DNA of 31,321 bases, from assembly GCA_031296355.1 (NCBI GenBank), contig JARLFX010000033.1, positions 1 to 31,321 on the forward strand, in the 5' to 3' direction. Every line of letters starts with the position of its first letter. Position 1 is the stretch's first letter. The DNA is from Acidobacteriaceae bacterium. Its GTDB lineage: Bacteria; Acidobacteriota; Terriglobia; Terriglobales; Acidobacteriaceae. The position numbers were made by a program, and so were the translations under genes. Below, piece by piece: positions 25,121 to 31,321 of this stretch. Under the pieces are notes generated by a model. It saw nothing but the letters and a program-made list of their open reading frames with translations. It was not told the DNA's origin and searched no databases.

Positions 25121-26833
25121 TTATATCTTGCTGCTTGTGATGTTGAACTCCGCATGCAGCACAGCGGGCTGCACGTCGTGATCGATCTGGGCCAGCGTTG
25201 TGGCATGGCGCGCATCGCAGCCGGAGACGAGAATATCGGCGGATTGAGCGCCCTGCACTGAGAGCAGAGCCTGTGAGCCAGCGGGCGCAGCGACGGCTGA
25301 GATCCACGCACTACTGACACTGTTGAGCCCAAGTGGAGGAATGCCGCCCACGACGGCTGTGGTGGTTAGCCCGGTGAGTGTAAGCTGGCTAACGCTATCG
25401 CAGATGACGGTAGAGCGCCATTCGTTGGCAGGAGCGCGGAAGTGGAGATCCTTGAGCTGCAGCCCCTTAACGTGGCGGCAGTAGAGGCCGGAGGCAGGCA
25501 ACCAGCCGGACATCCAAACCTCGGGATATAGCTTCTCCGACTCCGGGATAGGATTATTGACCCAATCTTTATGCCCGGGAAAGATTGTATCGATGTGGAT
25601 GCCGGAAAGACTGACATCTTCAATCGGCATACTGGGGATTCCGATGATGGCACTCGTCATGATGGAATCTGTGGCATGGATGCCCTGGATGAGGACACCG
25701 CGCAGTCTGCGCTGCGCATGATCCTCCTTGCTGCTGCGGTTGCCACGGCGGATAAAGATGGGTGCGCGCACGCGGCGCATCTGAATGCCGCTGATGACGA
25801 CGCCGTCAATCCATCCACCATCTACAATCTCCAGCGCAATACCAGAGATGATGCGCGAGGGTAGATCCACTTCATCGTTGTAGATAACGGAATTGGAAAA
25901 GGTAATATTTTCGAAGCCGCCGAAGGACCCTGTACCGATTTTAAAGCCGTTGCAACAACCACTGATAATGCAGTTGGTGACGACAATGTTCTTTGTCAAA
26001 CTGGGGAGTCCACCCGGCAACCAATCCGATCCACTTTTGAGGCAGATGGCATCATCGCCGGTGTCGATGATACAGTCGGAGATCATGACATCCTGCGAAC
26101 TGACGATGTCGATACCGTCACAGTTGGGGCCATAGACGGGGTTCTTAATGGCAATGCTATGAACGACAACCTTCGCGCAGTTATTGAACATGATGGTCCA
26201 CGCCGGAGCATTCTCAACGCGCACGTCTTCCAGACGGACGTTGGTACAGCCAACCAGCACTACCATAGGCGATGGGCGATCGCGAGCATCCCATAGCCAC
26301 TGCACAGCATTTCTCCAGCGATTCTCATTGTTAACGACCGGGGGCTGATTCTTCAGAGACCAGTACGACTGTCCCTGCCCGTCAATGCGGCCTGGGCCGC
26401 AGATACCGATATGGTCAGCACCCTTGGCATAGATGAGATGCCGGGGAAGCTTCTTCTCGGTCATTGCGGAAGCGTCGTCTAACCGGGTTGCAAAATCTGC
26501 AACGTTGGCGCTGCCGAGTACTGTGGCTCCAGCTTCCAGATAGAGCGTGACATGGCTCTTGAGCACCACCGAACCACAAAGGTATGTGCCGGGGGGGAGA
26601 TAAACGGTTCCGCCGCCGGCATGGGTACAGGCGTCAATGGCGGCGTTGATGGCGGCAGTGTCCAGCGTTTTGCCGTCGCCCACAGCACCGAACTGACGCG
26701 GATTGAAAACACTGAGCGAAGAGCCAGGGCCAGCGGCGGAGCTCAGGGACTCGGCGCGTGGGGCGGCCGAAGCATTGACCGCCGCAAGCGCGGCCAGGCC
26801 GCTGAGTGATGCCATCATATTTCTGCGATTCAT
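25121..26833 (-). CDS. GH28-family polygalacturonase-like protein with altered active-site motif
   Basis: Reaction by family: hydrolysis of galacturonan or rhamnogalacturonan backbones (pectin). Seen: a Tat-like signal (NRRNMMASLSGLAALAAVNA), FGAVGDGKTLDTAAINAAID, GGGTVYLPPGTY, GPGRIDGQG, NCDGID (Asn237, Asp239) and DTGDDAICLKSG (Asp260, Asp261). Where classical GH28 has GHG, this protein has CNGFKIGTGSFGGFENI, and I see no RxK. The three acids are intact, so activity is plausible, but the missing His suggests a non-classical subgroup or different substrate. Start: ATG with GGAGAG about 4 nt upstream, 570 residues. It lies 130 bases downstream of the propeller lipoprotein gene on the same strand, with a 16-bp hairpin between, and has no operator of its own, so it is probably expressed from the promoter at 29608-29712. 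Confidence 0.88.
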   Translation of the reverse strand: MNRRNMMASLSGLAALAAVNASAAPRAESLSSAAGPGSSLSVFNPRQFGAVGDGKTLDTAAINAAIDACTHAGGGTVYLPPGTYLCGSVVLKSHVTLYLEAGATVLGSANVADFATRLDDASAMTEKKLPRHLIYAKGADHIGICGPGRIDGQGQSYWSLKNQPPVVNNENRWRNAVQWLWDARDRPSPMVVLVGCTNVRLEDVRVENAPAWTIMFNNCAKVVVHSIAIKNPVYGPNCDGIDIVSSQDVMISDCIIDTGDDAICLKSGSDWLPGGLPSLTKNIVVTNCIISGCCNGFKIGTGSFGGFENITFSNSVIYNDEVDLPSRIISGIALEIVDGGWIDGVVISGIQMRRVRAPIFIRRGNRSSKEDHAQRRLRGVLIQGIHATDSIMTSAIIGIPSMPIEDVSLSGIHIDTIFPGHKDWVNNPIPESEKLYPEVWMSGWLPASGLYCRHVKGLQLKDLHFRAPANEWRSTVICDSVSQLTLTGLTTTAVVGGIPPLGLNSVSSAWISAVAAPAGSQALLSVQGAQSADILVSGCDARHATTLAQIDHDVQPAVLHAEFNITSSKI

Positions 26834-26887
26834 GTTCTCTCCGGGAAGCGGACGAACGCCACGCGCCTCATCGAGGCGATTCCTAAC

Positions 26888-26931
26888 GTCCAGCGTGCGC
26901 TACGAGATGCTCGTTGTAGCGCACGCTGGAC
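26888..26931. terminator. 16-bp perfect hairpin between propeller lipoprotein and GH28-like gene
   Basis: Arms 26888-26903 (GTCCAGCGTGCGCTAC) and 26916-26931 are perfectly complementary with a 12-nt loop. No T-run follows on either strand, so it is not a canonical intrinsic terminator. It may be an intercistronic processing or stability hairpin that sets different levels for the two genes. Confidence 0.5.
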
Positions 26932-26963
26932 ACTCCTTAGGTGTAATGAGACGTACGATCCGT

Positions 26964-29588
26964 CTACGGAAGGGCTCCGATCATGTTGTTGAGCGGCGCC
27001 GTACCCAGCGGGGTATAGACCGGGACAGCTGCACCGACGATCTCGGTGATGTTGGGGGCCACGCCAGAACCCTGTGTCACCAACCCGTTCTCCGTACCGG
27101 AACCGGTCGGCAGCGTGCCAGGGCCATAGAGCGTTCCAACCAACGTGGCTCCGCTCGTCCCCGTAGTCAATAATATTTGTAGATTATTCAGGGTGGTCGT
27201 GGTGGTGAATCCATACAAGGAAATGTACTGGCCAACTGAATATCCCGGGCTGGCAGACGCAGTCAGGGTTATGGCACTGCCCGTAACCGACCACGCCGTA
27301 ATTTTAAAGGCCTGATTGTAGCTGGGCACCCAGACGTTACCCGAACCATCGATTGCGAGGAACTTCGGCTGCCCAAAGTTGTGGGCGTAGCCGGAGGTCG
27401 TGGTGGCGGAGCCGGGTGAGGTCAGAGCTGTACCTGCATTGTTGAACTCCGTGACGTTGAAGAATCTAGCGTACTGTGGCGAGGCTATAACCGCAGTGGC
27501 CGAGCCATTGGGCATCCAGATATCCCCTGCTCCATCCATTGCGATATAAGACGGGCCGCTCATGCCGCCACCCGTGTAATGATTTACCGTGGCGTAGCTG
27601 CTTGCTGCGGTCAACTCCATAAGAGTAGCCGGGGCAGTGTTTGAATCAAACCAGACGTTGCCGGCGTGATCTAACCCAATTCCGTTGGCCGCGCTTGAGT
27701 TGTCCGTGGTGCCCGTATATCCGTTGTAGGTGGTGGTGGTATACGAAGACGGCGAAGGCAGGATGTTCGGCGTCAGCTTAGAGACTGTGACGGGAGCGAC
27801 CGTGACATAGTCCGGAGCCCAGAAATTGCCGCTTGCATCGGCCGCTCCCTGCAATACGGACGCTGAGCCTGCAGAAGCTGTTGGCCCAATGGATGGATTG
27901 CCGACAGCGGAGTAAGCGGTATACACAGGTGCGGACGTAGTGCCCGTATTCAGAATCGCATTCATGGGCAGGGAGCCGCTGTCTGTGGTGGAGTTCTTGC
28001 TGCACACAAACAGGAAGTCCAGAGATGTATCGAGAGATAGGTTATAGGGTCCGCAACTTGGGCTCGTGTTGACAGGAATATTCGATATGGTCTTTGTTGT
28101 AATGTTGAACTTGTCAATCACGTTATTGGCACCGCCTGCAGCCCAGACATTGCCGCTGGCGTCGGTGATCTGCGACATACCATTGGCCGCATACCAAGGC
28201 GTGTAACCAACGCCGCCGTGAATGGGTTGACCGGCTGCGGTAAATCCATAAAGCCCGCTGACAGTTGGGGCAGCAATCCAGACGTTTCCGCTGGCATCCA
28301 CCACAGGCGCTACCAGGTAAGACAGGCTACCGGTGGCGCTGCTGTTGACTGCCAACCCTGTATAGGTAATGGCCAGTGTCCAGTCAAAGGGCGCATAGGT
28401 GAGCACGGGCGTATACGGTATCTGGGGTGTTCCGCTGTTAAAGACCGATGTAATGTTGGCCTGGGCCGCTGCAACGCTGGTATCACCGTAGTGATAGGGC
28501 TCCAGTGCCATATAGAGGGAGATCTGCATCGTGTCTGCCGGCAAAGCTCTGCCCAGCGGCGTTACTCCCCCAGCCGAGGCAACTGTGGTGGTGTTGCCAT
28601 CGAGAGCGGCGATGGCGGCACAGGGCGATCCATCGGCGGTGACACCATCACTCTGAATGCAGGCGGCCAGTACACCGGCAATGCTGTCAATCTTCGCAGT
28701 GGTGGAGAATGCCCCAATGACGTCGTTGGTGATGTTGGTAGCGGCAGGGCAATATCCGCTCGACCAGCTACCCGAGGCGCATGTCCCCGTGCTCAGGCTG
28801 GGAACGGGACCAGGGCCGGCCCAACCAGACTGCAGGTTCGCCAGGTTGAAGGACGTATTAAAGGCATTCTTAATATTGCTGTATGCCAGTGTGTTAGTTA
28901 CTGAAACAGCTGAACCGGTGAGATATCCGTTGGTGGATGATCCAGTCCAGGTTCCAGCGGTGAGGGTGCCGATGGGCGCACCAATGTTGCCGCCATTGGC
29001 GGCGGTAGTGCCGGTAACACTACCAATAGTTGCGGCGCCTGCACTGCCCGAGGCAACGCCAGATGCCTGAGCCACACTGCTGAACTGGCCGACCGACCAG
29101 ACGGTCGCTACGGTCGTGATCTCATTGACGACAATGCCGGTCAAATTCGAGGCATTCGAACAAGGACCAATGGCGGCAGCCAACGCCAGATAGCTATTCG
29201 GCGTAGCCAGATTCGTGGGATAACCGCCCGTGATAGTGATATAGAGAGGGATGTCCGTGGCTCCGACGGGGCAGGTATAGGAGCCGGGCAGGGTGAAGCT
29301 GCCGGTGCTGCCAGAGGTGGTGGTGGCAGACAGCAGGGTGGGCGTAGAGCCGTAGCCGCTTACACCGGGCATCCACAACTGCACTAAGGCGTTGCTGATG
29401 GGAAAGTAACCGCCATGCGCCGTGCCCTGGATTCCTGCAGAGGTTGCCGCGACAGGCTGCGCCGCCGCGCTGGTAGTACCTGCCGGGGTGGAACTTATAC
29501 CGCATCCCGCGATGGTAAGAGCGGCTGCAGAGGCCACCACTGGCAGAATCAAATTACGCAATAAACTGGACATACAACGGCTGTGCAT
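26964..29588 (-). CDS. Lipoprotein with C-terminal beta-propeller of six D-x-(S/A)GN-x-W repeats
   Basis: Seen: 874 residues with lipobox LTIAGCG (Cys29), an Ala/Thr-rich linker, then an Ig/carboxypeptidase-regulatory-like start (GIQGTAHGGYFPISNALVQL). A Gly/Ser/Thr-rich middle part of unknown fold (about 130-420) contains paired cysteines (CASGSWSSGYC). The C-terminal half has six propeller-type motifs: VDASGNVWIAA, TDASGNVWAAG, ADASGNFWAPD, LDHAGNVWFDS, MDGAGDIWMPN and IDGSGNVWVPS. Known: such NHL/Vgb-like blades make beta-propellers used for binding rather than catalysis. I do not recognise a named family. Start: ATG at 29588 has GAGG 8 nt upstream, and transcription is predicted to start near 29601; ATG 29573 is the alternative. 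Its promoter is nearly a copy of that of beta-helix gene 2, so the two are probably co-expressed. Likely surface-exposed binding protein. Confidence 0.8.
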   Translation of the reverse strand: MHSRCMSSLLRNLILPVVASAAALTIAGCGISSTPAGTTSAAAQPVAATSAGIQGTAHGGYFPISNALVQLWMPGVSGYGSTPTLLSATTTSGSTGSFTLPGSYTCPVGATDIPLYITITGGYPTNLATPNSYLALAAAIGPCSNASNLTGIVVNEITTVATVWSVGQFSSVAQASGVASGSAGAATIGSVTGTTAANGGNIGAPIGTLTAGTWTGSSTNGYLTGSAVSVTNTLAYSNIKNAFNTSFNLANLQSGWAGPGPVPSLSTGTCASGSWSSGYCPAATNITNDVIGAFSTTAKIDSIAGVLAACIQSDGVTADGSPCAAIAALDGNTTTVASAGGVTPLGRALPADTMQISLYMALEPYHYGDTSVAAAQANITSVFNSGTPQIPYTPVLTYAPFDWTLAITYTGLAVNSSATGSLSYLVAPVVDASGNVWIAAPTVSGLYGFTAAGQPIHGGVGYTPWYAANGMSQITDASGNVWAAGGANNVIDKFNITTKTISNIPVNTSPSCGPYNLSLDTSLDFLFVCSKNSTTDSGSLPMNAILNTGTTSAPVYTAYSAVGNPSIGPTASAGSASVLQGAADASGNFWAPDYVTVAPVTVSKLTPNILPSPSSYTTTTYNGYTGTTDNSSAANGIGLDHAGNVWFDSNTAPATLMELTAASSYATVNHYTGGGMSGPSYIAMDGAGDIWMPNGSATAVIASPQYARFFNVTEFNNAGTALTSPGSATTTSGYAHNFGQPKFLAIDGSGNVWVPSYNQAFKITAWSVTGSAITLTASASPGYSVGQYISLYGFTTTTTLNNLQILLTTGTSGATLVGTLYGPGTLPTGSGTENGLVTQGSGVAPNITEIVGAAVPVYTPLGTAPLNNMIGALP

Positions 29589-29607
29589 GGAATAAACCTC
29601 GGGGGCA

Positions 29608-29712
29608 AGAGTAGTGCATCATTTAAAGCGCCGCAATCGTTTTCGCGATAACGCAGAGTGTAAAGCCACGAAAAGAATGGGAGAAATTGCAACAAAACAA
29701 ACAACTTGCCTT
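29608..29712 (-). promoter_or_regulatory. Promoter module of the propeller lipoprotein (copy B of the ~100-nt duplicated module)
   Basis: Read in gene direction it aligns with 22981-23082 over about 101 positions with a single one-base gap. The two share AAGGCAAG.TGTTTGTTTTG, CATTCTTTTCGTGGCTTTAC, TTATCGCGAAAACGATTGC and TGATGCACTA. Near-palindrome at 29651-29640, -35-like TTGCGG (29636-29631), 17 nt, -10-like TACTCT (29613-29608). Confidence 0.65.
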
Positions 29713-30226
29713 AGCCTACACTGTTGCAGCCACACGCCGTACTGCCAGCTGCAAAGCCGTCAACCGGCGCAGACGTCTGCCCAGCGCCTTCAGCAGCGCA
29801 AGTTCAGAACCCTAAGAACTTGTTGAAAATCGCTGAAGCGGTGGTGACGTTTATTCGGAACTACACCAAAATGGATTGCACAAAAAATGCGGGAAATGAT
29901 GGGATGGAGAAGGAAATTTTCTGCTTTCCCGCAAAAATTCGCGGACGATTTGTGGGCCATTGCGCGGTTAGCTGTGGTGGTTCTATGGACAACTCGCGGG
30001 TGGCGTATGGGTGCGTATGGGGGGCGACGAAGGCTTGCAGGTGGAAGTGCGCTCAATCATGCTGGAGCGTTGCGAAGAAGAGCTGGTCGTTGCGGTCGAC
30101 TTGGAAGAGGCGGCGGAGTTTTCCGTGGGGCTAAAGCCCCACTCCCCCGACTTAAAGCAAGGCATGTTCGAGCTTCGCTCGAATGGCGTTTGGCTCAGAA
30201 TTCGACAGAAACGATGAATGCATAAG
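29713..30226. other. Gene-free stretch between propeller lipoprotein promoter and DUF4145 gene
   Basis: About 510 bases. Several overlapping frames are open, but their compositions are low-complexity or Arg/Lys/Trp-rich, with no ribosome binding site and no family I recognise. It contains one perfect 8-bp palindromic hairpin (30125-30142). The segment 30000-30150 looks like an intergenic element rather than coding sequence. The 68-residue plus-strand frame at 30011-30217 is the least implausible of these frames but is unsupported. Confidence 0.5.
30125..30142. repeat. Small palindromic hairpin GTGGGGCT-AA-AGCCCCAC
   Basis: Perfect 8-bp stem with a 2-nt loop in intergenic DNA. It resembles REP-like intergenic palindromes. 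I see no second copy in this window, so calling it a repeat family is a guess. Confidence 0.35.
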
Positions 30227-30898
30227 TTATTTAAGTTTAGCTTTATTGGCTTCTGTTAACTTCTTATTGAGTGCATCCTTCCTCGCTTGAAGTTGAGCGG
30301 GCTTGACAAAGTAATGATCAAAAACGTCTTCTAGTACATCAAGATTCCATTCCGCCTCATTAGGCTCGACTGGCATAATCACTCCCGATGTTTGACTCTT
30401 TAACGGATGTGCCGCGAAATTACCTATTACTCGAACAGCATCGAGTTGCTCTACAAGGGAGGGTGGAAGATGGCCTTGTCCTATAACCTCTTGAATCTGG
30501 TCAAATAACTCTTTCGCTTTTGTCTTTCCAAATTCTCTAAGCACATGTTGCAAACAGCGTCTCGTAAGAGCAGCTGATGCTTGAGGACTTATTGACAGGA
30601 CTTGAACAGCCTCACTGAAGTCTTTCGCTATATCTATCGGAACTTCTCGAGGACACGGACGGACGGAGCCTCGAGGCCATACCATAAACGATTCTCGTGA
30701 ACCGGAAAAAACAATGTTCCCGTATCCGTCTTTGATTGCAGGGCCCGACCGAAGGAAGATTATTGCTTGCTCGCAATTCGGACAAGCTCCAGCAAGACTT
30801 TCCCAGCCGTTTAACTTGCGATTGGTGTCTTTCGAAAAGAGAAGCTCTTTGACATCGAAGTGAAAATAAACTGCGACTGAACAATGCGGACATTTCAT
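30227..30898 (-). CDS. DUF4145 protein with N-terminal zinc ribbon
   Basis: Seen: 223 residues, intracellular, no signal. A zinc ribbon is formed by CPHC (Cys3, Cys6) and CPNC (Cys39, Cys42). A helical DUF4145 domain follows with SPQASAALTRRCLQHVLREFG, LVEQLDAVRVIGNFAAHP and a Lys-rich coiled tail (RKDALNKKLTEANKAKLK). Start: ATG 30898, preceded by GGAAGGAT about 11 nt and CAGG 4 nt upstream. Known: DUF4145 occurs alone or fused to restriction and other defence proteins; its biochemical role is not established. Base composition is unlike the rest: the line 30241-30300 has 26 G+C in 60, against 38 in 60 at 4081-4140. With its terminator-like hairpin and adjoining repeats it looks separately acquired and not part of the glycan locus. 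Confidence 0.88.
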   Translation of the reverse strand: MKCPHCSVAVYFHFDVKELLFSKDTNRKLNGWESLAGACPNCEQAIIFLRSGPAIKDGYGNIVFSGSRESFMVWPRGSVRPCPREVPIDIAKDFSEAVQVLSISPQASAALTRRCLQHVLREFGKTKAKELFDQIQEVIGQGHLPPSLVEQLDAVRVIGNFAAHPLKSQTSGVIMPVEPNEAEWNLDVLEDVFDHYFVKPAQLQARKDALNKKLTEANKAKLK

Positions 30899-30920
30899 CC
30901 TGTTCTATCCTTCCATATTC

Positions 30921-30954
30921 AAGGGGCCCCGCTGTCGCGGGGCCCCTTGGTTTT
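30921..30954 (+). terminator. 12-bp GC-rich hairpin followed by T-run
   Basis: Arms AAGGGGCCCCGC (30921-30932) and its complement (30937-30948), 4-nt loop, then GGTTTT. This is a good intrinsic terminator in the plus direction, yet no plus-strand gene ends here. It may insulate the DUF4145 promoter, be left from a lost gene, or belong to the adjacent repeat cluster. Confidence 0.6.
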
Positions 30955-30973
30955 GCGGCAAATGTGGGTGGAC

Positions 30974-31105
30974 GCATAAGCTTAAAGTCAGCGACTCGCC
31001 TTTTCAATAACTTAGCGGACCTGAACACCACATAAGGTTAAATCTCGATACCCCATAAGGTTAAAGTTTCAGCAGGTTTTTACGCATAAGTTTAAAGTTT
31101 CCACC
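30974..31105 (+). repeat. Right cluster of four CATAAG-TTAAA repeats
   Basis: Direct copies begin at 30974 (CATAAGCTTAAAG), 31031 (CATAAGGTTAAA), 31054 (CATAAGGTTAAAG) and 31085 (CATAAGTTTAAAG). The last lies in a 35-nt unit (31071-31105) shared with 338-372. Irregularly spaced direct copies near one boundary resemble the multiple terminal repeats of some insertion sequences (for example the IS21 type), but without a transposase gene in view the family is undetermined. Confidence 0.6.
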
Positions 31106-31321
31106 TATCGGACGCCTACAGCCTTGAAAGGCACACGGTAAACGCCTGAAAGCAGACTACTTGCTCTGCAACACGCATATTGCTCTGCCCGGTCTTTTGA
31201 ACCAGTGGATAGTTAGTGTAGCGCAGCTACCTCTGAGTTCAGATAGCCGCCATCTGGGGTGTGGGGAGGCGGGATGAGCGTAGCGATTTCCGACTCCCCA
31301 TGCCCCAAGCTCTTTGCGATC
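31106..31321. other. Right-edge sequence, possible 3' end of a minus-strand frame (31213-31320)
   Basis: A minus-strand frame is open from the window edge to TAA at 31213-31215 and reads IAKSLGHGESEIATLIPPP and on to LNSEVAALH. I do not recognise it and cannot show that it is coding; it may be the end of an element-borne gene. Nothing else in this stretch is recognisable. Confidence 0.2.

Noticed and set aside
22981..29712. Similar peptide CKATKRM in open frames opposite both copies of the promoter module, suggesting a conserved small protein
   Set aside because: A single-base gap between the two copies shifts the frame inside the most conserved part, so DNA rather than protein is conserved.
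22981..29712. Invertible segment between the two inverted promoter modules
   Set aside because: The copies differ at many positions, no invertase gene is visible, and both genes already have correctly oriented promoters.
29724..30217. Overlapping open frames in the gap before the DUF4145 gene
   Set aside because: Odd composition, no ribosome binding site, no recognisable family, and several frames overlap one another.
30974..31105. CRISPR array from the short direct repeats at the right edge
   Set aside because: Repeats are only about 12-13 nt at irregular distances, with no uniform spacers and no cas genes.

Overview
The window looks like accessory DNA from a soil acidobacterium (order Terriglobales, Granulicella/Terriglobus/Edaphobacter-like). 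Three protein families typical of that group support this: a carboxypeptidase-regulatory-domain TonB receptor of the Oar type, a VWFA-related acidobacterial protein, and very long NHL/Ig-like/MBG repeat proteins. The taxonomic call is an inference from these families, not from a marker gene.

Layout. The left edge (1-678) holds the C-terminus of a SEC-C zinc-motif protein, a tRNA-3'-end-like stretch, one copy of a CATAAG-TTAAA repeat and a strong hairpin. From 679 to 22876 everything is on the minus strand: a putative single-pass membrane regulator (21617-22876); a glycosidase/esterase operon of GH31, GH92, an SGNH acetylesterase of the sialate O-acetylesterase type and an alpha/beta-hydrolase esterase (21327-13885); then the TonB receptor, an 1815-residue NHL/MBG surface protein and the VWFA protein (13742-3099); then a beta-helix lipoprotein (2847-679). 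The right part holds a second, paralogous beta-helix protein on the plus strand (23182-25062), a GH28-like protein (26833-25121) and a beta-propeller lipoprotein (29588-26964). The right edge (29700-31321) has a lower-GC DUF4145 gene, a strong hairpin and four more copies of the CATAAG-TTAAA repeat.

Function. The set reads as a glycan-use locus without SusC/SusD: secreted glycosidases and de-esterifying enzymes, a TonB receptor for uptake, and large surface proteins. The most interesting thing I found is regulatory. A near-palindrome, TTWWCSCGAWAA read in gene direction, occurs upstream of five transcription units: beta-helix protein 1, the TonB receptor, the GH31 operon, beta-helix protein 2 and the propeller lipoprotein. 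In three of them it lies exactly 3 nt before a plausible -35 box that is itself 17 nt from a -10-like box. Two of these promoters share a whole module of about 100 nt. This ties unlike genes into one apparent regulon and points to a shared activator. The membrane regulator beside one of the promoters is a candidate part of the signalling.

The flanks carry same-orientation repeats about 30.7 kb apart and gene fragments, so the cluster may lie next to, or between, mobile-element ends. No transposase is visible in the window.
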